Source: Diplonema papillatum (lineage: Eukaryota; Euglenozoa; Diplonemea; Diplonemida; Diplonemidae). From it: DNA of 64,000 nucleotides. The stretch is taken from NCBI GenBank assembly GCA_030068145.1, contig JAPJBO010000364.1, positions 1 to 64,000 on the forward strand, written 5' to 3'. The notes beneath the pieces are model-generated. The model had not been told where the DNA came from, made no database searches, and saw only the letters and a program-made list of their open reading frames with translations. Each line of letters begins with the position of its first letter. Positions within the stretch are counted from its first letter, which is position 1. The position numbers and the translations under genes were made by a program. Positions 19,433 through 29,615 of this stretch are shown here, piece by piece.

Positions 19433-21079
19433 GGGCAAGACCTCAAATTCCCAAAGAGTCGCGTCTGAATGATAAAGAGCGGCCCAAGAACGACTGCAAA
19501 TTGGCCGATAATCAAACAGCGGCGCAGGAACGACTGCAACTGTGGGCGGCAATGACAGATGACAGATGAACGGAGCTAGACCACAAATGTCCAAAGAGCC
19601 ATGCCCGAATGACAGCAAACGGCCAAAGTGCGGTACGAGAACGACTGCAAATGTCCATAACACCTGTCTTTTTTTCCTTCAAGGACAGCAGATGACCGCA
19701 GAACGGTGCCAGAATGACAGCCAATGTCCAAGGAGCGGCACCAGAACGACTGCAGATTGCCAGAGACTGCCCCAAGAATGACAGCCAATGACCAATGAAC
19801 AGCGTTAGAATTACACAAATGCCCATGAGCCACGCCTGAATGACAGTGAACGGGCAAAGAGCGGCGCTAGAACGACTGCAATGGCCAAACTACAGAACGA
19901 GAACGACTGCAACTGGCCGGAGATCGCCCAGGAAGGACAGCCAATGACCAAAGAGCGGCACCAGAATGACAGCGAACGGCCATAGAGCGGTACCAGAACG
20001 ACTGTGCCAGAATGCCAGCGAATGCGCCAGAACGACTGCAGATTGCCAGAGATCGCCCAGCCAATGACCAGCAAGCGGCACTAGAATGACTGCCTATGAC
20101 CAACAAACGGCGCTAAAATGACCACAAATGCCCATGAGCCACACCTGAATGACGGACCAAGAGCGGCGCTAAAACGACTGCAATGGCCAAACTGCGGAAC
20201 GAGAACGACTGCAACTGGCCGGAGATCGCCCAGGAAGGACAGCCAATGACCAACGAGCGGTACCAGAATGACAGTGAACGGCCATAGAGCGGTACCAGAA
20301 CGACTGTGCCAGAATGCCAGCAAATGGCCAAGGAGCGGCGCCAGAACGACTCCCAATGACCAAAGAATGCCGCTAGAACGGCTACAAATGCCCATAGAGC
20401 CTGAATGACGGCAGTCGGCCAAAGAGCAGCGCTAGAACGACTGCAAATGTCCAAAGAACGGCGCTTGAACGACTGCAAATTGCCCAAGAGCAGCGCCAGC
20501 ATGACTGAAAATGGCCAAACTGCGGCGCGAGAACGACTGCAAATGTCCAAATCACCTTGCTTGAGAGACGGCAAATGACCGCAGAACGGTGCCAGACTGA
20601 CAGCCAATGACCAGCAAGCGGTACCAGAATGACTGCCGACGACCAAAGAACGGAGCTAGAATGACCACAAATGCCCAAAGAGCCGCGCCTGAATGACAGC
20701 GAACCGCGCCAAAGAGCGGTACTAGAGCGACTGCAAATCTCCAAAGCACCTTTGTTTGAAGGACGGCAAATGACTGCAGAACGGTGCCAGGTTGACAGCC
20801 AATGGCCAAGGATTGGCACCAGAATTAACGAACAGCGTGACACGTGAATGGTATCGTTTGGCTGAACAGGAAACTGTCCAAACCTGTCAAAGAATCCTGA
20901 TCAATCATCAGGCAAAGACAGTTGGATAAACAACAAAGACTGCCTGCGTCTGCCGCGCTTGCAGCGCGTTTCCGAGGAACACCACGAGGAGGTGCAGGTC
21001 AGATTTTTGTCCCTCATGTCAAAAACAAGCAATGAGCCATCGTCTGGACTTAGAAGCGGAAGATGATGAGGAATATCCT
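19433..21079. repeat. 33-bp satellite array plus unique tail, copy B
   Basis: Near-identical direct duplicate of 17088-18919. It is about 185 bp shorter because several monomers have been lost (for example around 20035 and 20540). The 258-bp tail (20822-21079) differs from copy A at only a few positions, so the duplication is recent. Confidence 0.9.
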
Positions 21080-21705
21080 CGGGTGCGAGTTTTCTAATTA
21101 TTTTTCGTTCGTGCTTCGAAGCTAAGTCCCCACGAATGGGACAGGCATCAGGATCCCGGATGGCACCTTGCTGAGGCCATTCACCATGCCCTGGGTCCCG
21201 TTTGGTCCCGTTGTGCGTCCTTCAGAGACCCGTAGCTCGTGTTTTGGCACCCATACCGTGCATCTCAGCTCGTTCTGGGACCCACTTGCCTCGATTAACC
21301 AATTCTGAAGCCAATCTGGCAGACCCTGGGGCGCGTTCACCTCTGGCCTCAGTGTGTGTCGGTCCATCCCTTGAAGCACCCAGAAGGAAGGTCACCTGCC
21401 ACTTTTCCAGTGTTCTCGGAAGGTTTTGGTCGCTTGGGAATGAAAAACAACTGTTTTCTGCCGTGTTAAGGACCCCGGGGCCCAATTCCAGGTCACAGTG
21501 GCGAGCCTGCTGATGCTGCCTGCTTTTGGCTACTCGTGGGCTTCCCCATGCAGGGTGCCCCAAAACCCCCATTTCTGGGGGGTTTTGAGCTTTCGTACAG
21601 AGCACGGGGCTTACCTGGCATGGGTACGCTGTCAAAAACCGTTTTTGGTGGGCATCTGGGACTCAGAATACCCAGGTTTGGTCTGGAGGTCCGATACATG
21701 AAAAG
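21080..21705. other. Non-coding stretch
   Basis: Several overlapping short frames are open on both strands, none with a recognisable domain or codon pattern. I see no gene. Confidence 0.45.
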
Positions 21706-21860
21706 GTGCAAAGGGGAGGATATGCGGTAGCGGCCTATGGTTCGCGGTCGCGCCTCTCGTTCGGACATGAAGCGATATGGTCCGAGTGTGGGGCCCAGCA
21801 AGGGGATCCGCTTGGGCCCCTCTTCATCTGCCTGGTGCTCGACCGGGTGGATGCGGCCAG
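21706..21860 (+). pseudogene. Reverse transcriptase relic (motif B region)
   Basis: The plus strand encodes SECGAQQGDPLGPLFICLVL at about 21779-21838, a clear RT motif B with its flanks. This form is common to R2-type and related LINEs and resembles GAQQGDPMGPLLF in the large polyprotein. Motifs A and C are absent and the following sequence drifts out of homology, so only a fragment remains. Confidence 0.65.
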
Positions 21861-22702
21861 AGGGAGCCGGCGCCGGGTCATGCAGCCTGTTGTGCACTGC
21901 CCTTGTCTTTGTGCAGCTCCTGATGAAGTTCATGGTGACCATCGATTGCAAGAACGGAAAAGGGAAAGCATCTTGTGTGCAGCAAGAAAAAAGACAAAGA
22001 AGAGGATTGGGCAGCCCTGCCGCCCACCTCTGTCCGCAGGACGAATACGAAGGAAAAGCAAGCTGAGACCTGTGAAGGCGCTTCCCCAGGGTTTCGGCAA
22101 ACTGAAGCTTTTAAATGTGCTGTGGATTCGGCTCTTTACTCAACTAAGGTTCTGTACTGCTTCGGCAATATGAAAGCAGCGGGAGTGCCACACCAAGGCG
22201 GCAAGGTGGTTTGTGGGTTGGTTCCCGGTCGAGACCGAGAAAGTACAAACATAGTATGCTCAACGCACAATGTCCCACATCTCAGAAAGTTGCAGGTTGT
22301 TGACTGCCGGGGGCAGTGGTTCAAAGATTATCTTGTGGCATCCAGACAAATGCAAAGAAGGGAGCATAATCGATGGTGTCGGGGTGAAATTGGGAACCAA
22401 TGAGGTCGGAAATAGAGGGGAGAGTGGGTAGAGGTTCCTGAGGGTTCAGTGAAATCGAGAACCTCCAAGTTTCAACTCTGGGGGTCCGGCCTCGGAAGCG
22501 AGAGTTGAAGCGGGAGCCTGGAAAAGTGCTTTTCAGGTGTACATTCGTGCTTTGGGTGGTTCGCATCTACTTTTCGTGTGCCCGCTCTTGAGCTCCAGCT
22601 GCTTAGGCTAGACCCGTGTGTTGATAACGTTGGTTTGGGTCGGTGGGGTGATGAGGGGGAAGATTATTCAATGGAAAGGGTTGCGGTGCTGGCACCATTC
22701 GA
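21861..22702. other. Non-coding stretch
   Basis: Short lysine-rich or unrelated frames only. It lies downstream of the minus-strand GTPase stop and probably holds its 3' UTR. Nothing else is recognised. Confidence 0.45.
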
Positions 22703-23569
22703 TCAGAGCAGATTGCCGATGACAGGGAGAACAAACCGAAAGAATCTTTTCAAAAACCCAGGCCTGTCGGCCTCCAACTCGCGCACCTGGGCCTCCAACT
22801 GCGCCCTCTGCCGAGCAAACTCCTGCTTCTGTTCCTCCGCGTTCTGTCGGAGGGCGTCAAGCTGCTTCTCGAATGCTTCGATTGTTGCTGCATACTGGTC
22901 AGCCTGCACGTCCTTGACCGTCGCCGGCTCGATGACATGCTGGGGCAGATGGGCCAGGAACGCTGAGAAGTCCTTGCCAGGTGAGACAACTACGTTGTCG
23001 CTGTCCTCCAGTTCTGCACTAAACTGTTCAAAGTGAAAAAACGGTGTCGCGCGATGTCCACAGTTTAGCGCTGTGAAAAATGTGCGCAAAGCCTGGCTAT
23101 CAGATGTGAGCGTCTGCATCAACTTGGACGAGACCTTGTTTACAACCAGCCCGTATGGCACGTCCTCCGGGAGAGCATCCAGCACAAGTTTGATGGTCGT
23201 AACATCCTGTGGACGGACGCGGCCCGACTCCTGAGTGACGACGAATACCAGCTTGTACTTGCCGGTTGCTCTCAGTGCCGTGCTGATCTCGGCAGCAGCC
23301 TTCTTTCTCATCTCGGTGTCTGCCAGACCGGGTGTGTCGCCGTAGAAGACCCCGTTGTGCTCGTGCCACTGAACTATTTCAGTCAGGCCCTTCCCAAATG
23401 ACACACCGGATTTGAATTTGGCGCTTCCGACCAGGGCATTGAGCAGCGTGCTCTTTCCCACGCCCGGGTTCCCAACCAAGAGAACGCGGCTCTGATTGCC
23501 ACCATTCATGGTTTCAGTTGTTTGCTGCTTTTCAAAAGACCTGTGTCCATCATGTAAGTGTTGCTGCAT
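22703..23569 (-). CDS. GIMAP/AIG1-like or dynamin-like GTPase with C-terminal hydrophobic anchor
   Basis: 288 residues. The G domain shows the P-loop GNPGVGKST (33-41), the DTPG of G3 (78-81) and VNKV for G4 (about 146-149). Residues about 226-275 are Gln/Glu/Arg-rich and predicted coiled coil. The protein ends in a hydrophobic segment (FLKRFFRFVLPVIGNLL), which suggests membrane attachment. Paralogues lie at 32533-33399 and, broken, at 33860-34285. Such GTPases bind GTP and often oligomerise on membranes in defence or trafficking. The precise role is unknown. It appears as a single exon. Met21 (MNGGNQSRV) may be the true start. Confidence 0.8.
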   Translation of the reverse strand: MQQHLHDGHRSFEKQQTTETMNGGNQSRVLLVGNPGVGKSTLLNALVGSAKFKSGVSFGKGLTEIVQWHEHNGVFYGDTPGLADTEMRKKAAAEISTALRATGKYKLVFVVTQESGRVRPQDVTTIKLVLDALPEDVPYGLVVNKVSSKLMQTLTSDSQALRTFFTALNCGHRATPFFHFEQFSAELEDSDNVVVSPGKDFSAFLAHLPQHVIEPATVKDVQADQYAATIEAFEKQLDALRQNAEEQKQEFARQRAQLEAQVRELEADRPGFLKRFFRFVLPVIGNLL

Positions 23570-24151
23570 GGTTTCGGGTTCTTGTCTTGTTGCATCAGTG
23601 GGGTGTCATGACGGCCCATGTGTGCTACACTTTGCCTCTATCTTTGTTCTGGAAGTCAGGGGTTCTGTGCTTTCTGCGAAAGTGGGATATCATGGATGGT
23701 CGTGAGAACCGGGTCACTCCGATGAGGGGGAGATGTTCTAACGATGATGCCACAGAGGGTACGGAGAAACTCCGTGTATTGGGGGAATTTTAGGACTTCG
23801 AATTTGGGCCGGGGACATTCAATCCCCGAGAGGGATACTGTTCTTTGGTGAAGCCCCCCTGTGCTTGTACTTTTACCCCCCGACCACTTAAAACCTCACA
23901 GAGGCCTTTAGGGGCCATCTGCTTCGGAACCACACTTTATCGCTTTCCATCAGTGCTGCTGCTGGGTCTCGTCTCCACGTAATTAGGTAGTACCGAGGTA
24001 GTCAGTCAGTCGATTTCGTCGGTGACGCGATTGCGGATATCACCCGCGCCACGGTATTTTGATTCCCGACCAGCATGTGTTTCAGAGGTCATTGCAAGGT
24101 CGGTTTTGACCAATGGATAATGCATTTTAACGCGTTGAGCTCTGGCAGTTG
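23570..24151. other. Non-coding stretch upstream of the GTPase gene
   Basis: It presumably contains the GTPase promoter and 5' UTR. A plus-strand frame (23518-23793) has no recognisable family. Nothing specific is visible. Confidence 0.4.
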
Positions 24152-24272
24152 CATTACTGGGGGGGGGGGCAAATAAGTGCCCGGGGCCAAAGAAGCGCCC
24201 GGGGTCAAATAAGTGCCCGGGTCTGGAAGACCTGGATTTCGCGTGCCCTGCCGCTGAATAAGTGCCCGGGGG
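24152..24272 (+). repeat. Interspersed AAATAAGTGCCCGGG repeats
   Basis: Four related words (AAATAAGTGCCCGGGG twice, AAGAAGCGCCCGGGG, GAATAAGTGCCCGGGGG) follow a G run. The same G-run plus word occurs in opposite orientation at 31168-31214, where it forms a palindrome. Confidence 0.75.
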
Positions 24273-24488
24273 TCTGTGACCGCAAATCAATCCCCGAGAC
24301 CGAGAGCCACTGTTTTTGGGAAAAGTTGCCCCGCGCAGCGGGAAAAAAAAAAATTGGGGTGCTATTTTGGCCATCAGAAATTCGCTCAAGCCACAGAAGG
24401 GCCCTACACAGAACCCATCCTGCGATATTCCGAAGCAGAAGGCCCCTAAAGGCCTCTGTGAGGTTTAAAGTGTTGGGGTATTCTATAT

Positions 24489-24509
24489 GGGGGGGGGGGG
24501 GGGGGGGGG
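24489..24509 (+). repeat. G21 homopolymer
   Basis: Uninterrupted run of 21 G, a candidate for G-quadruplex formation or a sequencing-length artefact. Confidence 0.8.
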
Positions 24510-24590
24510 TAACAAAAAAAAGGAAAAATAAGCGAGTGGACACAAAAATTCAATTTGCGAGCTCCTCGCCCAAATATTTTCCTGCCGAAA

Positions 24591-24735
24591 TCCGGGCCCA
24601 GTTTAGCTCAGTCGTTAGGGAGATTCCCCCCTCGCCGGTCATCTCTTTTATGGCCGGTGCCCCAAATAAAGTAAAGTAAAGATTGCCCTTTGAGCCAGTG
24701 GTCGAGGGTTCGAGTCCCAGCCCGGGTGATTTTTT
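24591..24735 (+). ncRNA. tRNA-derived Pol III element (SINE-like or intron-bearing tRNA relic)
   Basis: A-box TTAGCTCAGTCGTTAGGG (from 24602) and B-box GGGTTCGAGTCCC (24706-24718) both match consensus. TCCGGGC (24591) can pair with GCCCGGG (24720). A T6 terminator follows at 24730. A- and B-boxes are about 105 bp apart, too far for a plain tRNA, and the interval contains a CGCCGG/CCGGTG hairpin. A SINE or an intron-containing pseudo-tRNA fits better than a functional tRNA. Confidence 0.5.
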
Positions 24736-24773
24736 CGGTTGCCACACCAAAGCGAATTTCGCAACTCCAAAGG

Positions 24774-24910
24774 GAATTTTGCCACTCCAAAGGACTCCAA
24801 AGGGGTGGTAGCCACTCCAAAGGGGAGGCAGCCACTCCAAAGGGGAGGCAGCCACTCCAAAGGGGAGGCAGCCACTCCAAAGGGGAGGCAGCAACTCCAA
24901 AGGGGAGGCG
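24774..24910 (+). repeat. 20-bp minisatellite, about 6 copies
   Basis: GCCACTCCAAAGGGGAGGCA is repeated head to tail immediately after the tRNA-like element. A single related copy occurs at 30654-30672. Confidence 0.9.
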
Positions 24911-25040
24911 GCCTTTTGTGTTTCCGACGATCCGAATGGACGTACAGATTGGTGTCTTTCGACCTTTTGGATGCTTGTGAAGTTCAGCTTAGTGCGTGCT
25001 TGTGGTGATCGGTGGGGTTCCCAAAAGAAAATGTTCCGTG

Positions 25041-28000
25041 TTATCGTATCTTCGAGCTAGACTTGATCTCGTGCATTAGCCAAGTGGCCCATTCTGTTGC
25101 TTTTCCGCTGGGCTCCTGATAGCGGACTCGCGCGCAAACAGACAGTATGACTGCTGTGTTGCGGGCTGCAAATTCATCCAATACTTGTCTGTACGTTACC
25201 TCACTCTGTCCAAAGATGCGCGTGAGGTTGGCTTCGGGTCCGTAGCATAGAATATGTCGTTCATCGCCAGCCGTCAGGACATGATCTGCACTTCCTCGGT
25301 GGTAGCAGCCTTCTACGGCGCACTCGTTGCGGGTTTTGAACGGCATGATGGCTCTACGGGTGAGTGCTTGGAGGAGATCCGTAGCTCCATGCAGGTTCCG
25401 CAGCGCCCGCAGGGCTTGTGCGCTGAGGCAGCGAGGTGGTACGTCGGTAGATAGTCGATTACGGACCGCGGTGTCGCGACTGTCGGTACGGTTTCTCCTC
25501 GCGAAGAGTCCGTTTTCTTCGAGTTGCACCAGGTCACCATTGTCGTCTTCGGTATCGTCTTCTTGCCACCGTTGGCACAGCCTGGCAACGTTGGCCTTGC
25601 GGTAGCACCATTCGACATTGAATGTGCTGCTTTTTTGGTAAGCGGCGTTTGCTGCGACGTCTGCCGCGTTGATGTCGGCATTGTCGCTGTGTCCCCTGGC
25701 CCACTGCACATCTGGGAGAGTGCACAGCACCATGGCGACCGGGTCCCCTTTGCGGGGGTTCCTTAACCGGGCGATGGCGCTCATGCTGTCGCTTCGCGGC
25801 TTGGCCATCGCGTGGGGCTTGACTTCCTTCAGTGCAGTCGCTAGAACCATCATCGCACACAATTCTGCTTGTGTGCTCGAGCTGATCCTCCCATGGATCT
25901 TCGCACCGTAGGCCCTGCCGTTGACGCAAATTCCGACAGCGCCTCTGCCTTCTTTTTCCAGGTAGCTCCCGTCGGTTGCTACTCTGACGACATCGCCGCT
26001 TGCTTCAGCTTCTCTGAGCGCCCTCTCGGTCCATGTTATGACGTAGGGCTTTCGCACCCTCCGCGGTGGGCGCAGCTCGAATCCGGTTGCTGGGATTCTG
26101 CCTTCCGTCAGGTCGGGGTGGGCGGCCAGGTAAGCCCTTACCTTTTGCTGTTCAGAGAAGTCCTTTATCGGTGTCATTCCGTATCCAAAGGAGCAGGCCG
26201 GATATCCTGAGATTCCATTGCTTCCATGGTGTCTTGGGATGAGTTTTGTGTAAGCGGCTTGCAACTTGGGGTGCGTCGGGTCGAAGCACTTCGAGACTGC
26301 CTGTATGGCGAGCGTTGGCAGCGCATAGCTTCTGTAGAGCTCACTCTTGCCTCGAGTGGAGCAGTAGTAAGACTGCGAGATCATTGCACAGACTCTGCTG
26401 AAGCGTTCGACTCTTTTCCGATTACGTGCACAGGATGCGTGGTCGTTGTCTCCGTGTAGGCATCCCCCGAGAAGTCTAGTGGACAGCCGCGTCGTCACCG
26501 TGCCAAGACCGGGAATCGGTATCTTGCTGACCCTCGAAGCGACCACCACTAGCTTTCTTCGGGCCAACTTAAAGCCCCTGCTTGTCATCCAGTCGTTGAG
26601 CACCTGTACTTGAACCGGGACCGATTTGACCGCTGCGAGAGATGTAAGGTCGTCAACGTAGGCTTTGCACTGTGTGAGGTCTGGCGGGTCCGCTGTGTAA
26701 TACAGGTAGAGTATCACGCTCAGTGGGGAACCCTGCAGCAGTCCTCTCCTCAGCGCCATAGGCGGGGTAAAACCTTCGTTAGTGGTCAGCGTATACCACT
26801 GCGACTCTAACACTGCCTCGATCGATCTCGCCCACTCGTCTCCGAAGTCGTTGCGTATTTTTTCCAGTAGCTTGTCGTGTGGTACTGTGTCGTAGGCTGC
26901 TTCGATGTCAGCGATGACAACTGCTGGGTCCTCTTCGTCGCCGCCGTCCATCCATTCTTGCGCCCGCTGGAGGATCTCGAGGGTGGCATGCTGCCGCTGG
27001 CATCCGTATTGGAAGTCTTTGGCTTTAATCCGCTCAATGCAGAGGTCTCGGATCTTGAGGTAGACGCAGACGTGGAGGAATTTTAGCATCAGTGGCATGA
27101 TGGCAATTGGTCGGTAGGCGTTCGGGGAGGTTTTTGGGATGCCGGGTTTCGAGATGAGAAAAATCCATGACAGCGCATGTTCGTGCGGGATTCCGGCTTC
27201 CAGCCACTCGTTAAAAGTGTCAGCTACAGTCGTAATTTCTTTTGGGCGGAGTGTGGATAAGAACGTTGCCGACAGGTCGGTCGTCCTAGCCTTCTTCTTC
27301 ACGAATGGAATCGCTGTCTCTACGTCTTCCGGCGACAGTTTGTGGTGTCTCTCGGTCTCCTCTTTTTTTTCCATCGGTCTAGGGGCTCGCGTTGCTACCG
27401 CGTCGTATCTGCTCTGGAACCGGTCAACTACGGCGGCGACATTCAGGACTCTCGGGGGCTCGTACGGTCGTCGTTGTTGGAGGGCGTGGTTGCTGGTTTC
27501 GCCCCTGGTGGCGTAGGCGATTCGTTTCCGAATGTCGCTGACCTGGCGGTTCATCTCCTTCTTGTCGGCTTCGTCGGTGGCATTGCGTCGCTTCAACATC
27601 CTCGTATTTAACGCTCGCTGGAGTCGCGCAATCTTCGTCGTGCGGTATCGGGGCGGCCGGTATGCGATTGGGCTTAGCATTGTTGCCATGAGGCCATCGA
27701 AGTCGTCTGCGGTTGGTCGGTCGTTTTTGGGGTATCTCATGGGCGGGATGATCTTTACGATCGTGTGGTCGTATTCAAGGCTGATCGCTGCATGGTCACT
27801 GCCTCCGGTGAACCGGGCTGATTCGAAGGTGCAGCTTGTGTTGCGGGGAACAAAGACTCTGTCCAGCGATGTATCTGCGTTGCTCCTGTGGTATGTAGTG
27901 CGTCCTCGCACCAGTTCGTCCCCTGCGTTGCGTCTGACGATTCCCTCGACTGTTGGTGTGGTGTTGCCGTTGAAGTCGCCGGTAACTACGTATTCTCCCA

Positions 28001-28844
28001 CGCAGCGCCTCATGGTGTTGACGATCCAGCTGCCGAGTGCCTCCGCCTCTGCCCTTGGGGTGTTGTTCACCACATACACTGAGATCACCCGCAGGACGTG
28101 TTCCCCGATTTTAAGATCGGCAAAGCAGCACGAGCGGTGGGACCCAGTCCGCAGTACTTGCATCGTAGAGTCAGTTCGAATCAGAATGCTGCTGCGTGCG
28201 ATCCGCTTCTGTCCATTCGTCTCTGTTGCTGTGACTAGCGGGTTCCAGCCCTTGAGGAGCGCCACGTCTTCAAATACGCGGGGATCCCTTCCAATCTCAC
28301 TCGCTGTGAGGATGTGTGTTCTGGGTAGGAGGTCGAAGTAGGCTACCAGGCTTTTCTTGCAGCAGGAGTTGCAGCTAGCGATGCGCACTTTGCTTTGGCC
28401 GGCGTTGTTACGACGATGGTCTGCGATGATACGATGGTTTTCGGGGTTGTTTTGGGTGCCTCCACGGGGGAAGGTAGGTGGGAACATGGTGAGCTGAACT
28501 GTTGATTGGTTGGTTGAGGAGTTGGGCTGCTGTAGCGCTACTCGCGGCTCGGTGGTAGGCAGGTGTAGTGCCCCCGACACGGTGCTGAGTGGTGCATCTG
28601 GTAGAATCGGTGGATGATAAGTTGAGGTAGGGATGATCAAGTTGGGAAGGCGGGCGTCGCTCCGTGCAGTGATGGGTGTTGGCAGGAGGGGCACAGATGA
28701 TGATGCGAGGGCTGGGTTTGGGAAGAGGGGAGGCCCAGCTGATGTCGTGGGCGCGTTAACTTGAATTGGCGGTGGTTGTGGTTGTGGTTGATTGTCGATA
28801 GGGCTGCAGTTGGTCGTCTGCGACACAGGGCTTGACGTCGTCAC
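25041..28844 (-). CDS. LINE ORF2: endonuclease, reverse transcriptase, RNase H
   Basis: 1267 residues. Pro/Thr-rich leader (1-145); APE-like endonuclease about 150-360 (GDFN at about 289, SDHAAI at about 349); RT about 550-770 with LISKPG, motif A ADIEAAYD (D646), motif B GLLQGSPLS (about 701) and motif C AYVDD (728-732); RNase H about 950-1070 (D958, E995, D1019, D1062); Cys/His knuckle about 1175-1200. The frame begins at GTG and continues upstream without a break to the ORF1 stop (TAA, 28863-28865), so no clear ATG start is present and expression may rely on readthrough or reinitiation. All catalytic motifs are intact. It copies its own RNA by target-primed reverse transcription. Confidence 0.85.
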   Translation of the reverse strand: MTTSSPVSQTTNCSPIDNQPQPQPPPIQVNAPTTSAGPPLFPNPALASSSVPLLPTPITARSDARLPNLIIPTSTYHPPILPDAPLSTVSGALHLPTTEPRVALQQPNSSTNQSTVQLTMFPPTFPRGGTQNNPENHRIIADHRRNNAGQSKVRIASCNSCCKKSLVAYFDLLPRTHILTASEIGRDPRVFEDVALLKGWNPLVTATETNGQKRIARSSILIRTDSTMQVLRTGSHRSCCFADLKIGEHVLRVISVYVVNNTPRAEAEALGSWIVNTMRRCVGEYVVTGDFNGNTTPTVEGIVRRNAGDELVRGRTTYHRSNADTSLDRVFVPRNTSCTFESARFTGGSDHAAISLEYDHTIVKIIPPMRYPKNDRPTADDFDGLMATMLSPIAYRPPRYRTTKIARLQRALNTRMLKRRNATDEADKKEMNRQVSDIRKRIAYATRGETSNHALQQRRPYEPPRVLNVAAVVDRFQSRYDAVATRAPRPMEKKEETERHHKLSPEDVETAIPFVKKKARTTDLSATFLSTLRPKEITTVADTFNEWLEAGIPHEHALSWIFLISKPGIPKTSPNAYRPIAIMPLMLKFLHVCVYLKIRDLCIERIKAKDFQYGCQRQHATLEILQRAQEWMDGGDEEDPAVVIADIEAAYDTVPHDKLLEKIRNDFGDEWARSIEAVLESQWYTLTTNEGFTPPMALRRGLLQGSPLSVILYLYYTADPPDLTQCKAYVDDLTSLAAVKSVPVQVQVLNDWMTSRGFKLARRKLVVVASRVSKIPIPGLGTVTTRLSTRLLGGCLHGDNDHASCARNRKRVERFSRVCAMISQSYYCSTRGKSELYRSYALPTLAIQAVSKCFDPTHPKLQAAYTKLIPRHHGSNGISGYPACSFGYGMTPIKDFSEQQKVRAYLAAHPDLTEGRIPATGFELRPPRRVRKPYVITWTERALREAEASGDVVRVATDGSYLEKEGRGAVGICVNGRAYGAKIHGRISSSTQAELCAMMVLATALKEVKPHAMAKPRSDSMSAIARLRNPRKGDPVAMVLCTLPDVQWARGHSDNADINAADVAANAAYQKSSTFNVEWCYRKANVARLCQRWQEDDTEDDNGDLVQLEENGLFARRNRTDSRDTAVRNRLSTDVPPRCLSAQALRALRNLHGATDLLQALTRRAIMPFKTRNECAVEGCYHRGSADHVLTAGDERHILCYGPEANLTRIFGQSEVTYRQVLDEFAARNTAVILSVCARVRYQEPSGKATEWATWLMHEIKSSSKIR

Positions 28845-29567
28845 TGCTTCGGTAGGTTGATATTACAGCCTGGGTGGGGTTCTCGGTGGTGGTGTCCATC
28901 CGGCTTCGCCGGGAGCTGCTCGTTTTGTTCCACGCCTTTCTTCGTCATGTTTGTCCTGAGACACTTCCCCCTCTTCGATCTGCGGCGGACCGTCGTCTTC
29001 TTCGTCATTGTTCTGCTCCTCTGTGTTGGTTACGTGCGTCGCTTGCCGTTGGTTGCCGTCGTCTTCTTCTGCAATTCCGCTTTCGTCGTCACTGGTGTCC
29101 TCCGCCAAATTAGGTTGGGCGTCCTCGGTGTCCGGCTTCATGAGGTGGCCGATCTGCCCAAACCGCAGCACGTTCCCGAAAGGGGTTGCAAACGGGATCC
29201 TGGCGAGATCTGCTTCGTCCACAGGGTCGAGACCCTCCACGACATATGCAACGAAGCCCGGCCGCAGTCCGAACACCGGATACACCCGCAGTTGTTGACC
29301 AATCTGGGGGCGTATTGCTGCTGTGGCTAGCGCCCCGGAGATCTCCAGCGTGTGGAAAGTCCTGTCACAGCCCGTCAAGCCGAATTTTCCTTTCGATCTC
29401 TCCACGAACTGTTGTCGTTGATCTTCACGTCGGGCTTTGGTGACGATGTATCTGTCGCCGTGTTTCAGGGCCATTCCCGACGGGTCTAACAGCTCTGCCA
29501 GGTCCGTCCACTTGCCTTCAGTGTCGGGGCGCACCTTTATAAGGTATTCGTTTGCGCCTTTTTTTTT
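25041..29567 (-). mobile_element. APE-type LINE with RNase H, ORF1 and ORF2 in one frame split by a single stop
   Basis: Minus-strand unit with ORF1 (acidic/basic tail) followed by ORF2 (endonuclease, RT, RNase H, zinc knuckle). No long poly(A) is visible downstream of 25041, so the 3' end may be non-polyadenylated or lost. The 5' end merges with another retroelement's A9 tract at 29559-29567, so the first 17 or so codons assigned to ORF1 may be foreign. RNase H-bearing, APE-encoding LINEs belong to the I/R1/Tad-like groups. Confidence 0.75.
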
Positions 29568-29615
29568 GGTAACTGAGGGTAGAAATGCATGACGCACGAC
29601 CACAAGCCGGACCAA
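28863..29615 (-). CDS. LINE ORF1 (gag-like) protein
   Basis: 250 residues, in the same frame as ORF2 and separated from it by one TAA and six sense codons. The first part is mixed alpha/beta-like sequence with no zinc knuckle that I recognise. Residues about 170-235 are highly acidic and are followed by a short basic tail. Position makes it the nucleic-acid-binding ORF1 of the element. Codons 1-17 derive from a neighbouring retroelement tail, so the true start is probably internal. Confidence 0.6.
   Translation of the reverse strand: MVRLVVVRHAFLPSVTKKKGANEYLIKVRPDTEGKWTDLAELLDPSGMALKHGDRYIVTKARREDQRQQFVERSKGKFGLTGCDRTFHTLEISGALATAAIRPQIGQQLRVYPVFGLRPGFVAYVVEGLDPVDEADLARIPFATPFGNVLRFGQIGHLMKPDTEDAQPNLAEDTSDDESGIAEEDDGNQRQATHVTNTEEQNNDEEDDGPPQIEEGEVSQDKHDEERRGTKRAAPGEAGWTPPPRTPPRL

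Noticed and set aside
17170..20843. Many 85-190-codon minus-strand frames rich in Phe/His/Ser/Leu
   Set aside because: They derive from the 33-bp satellite, are open in several frames at once and have no splice or domain support.
24774..24910. CRISPR-like array
   Set aside because: Units are contiguous without spacers, and the DNA is eukaryotic.
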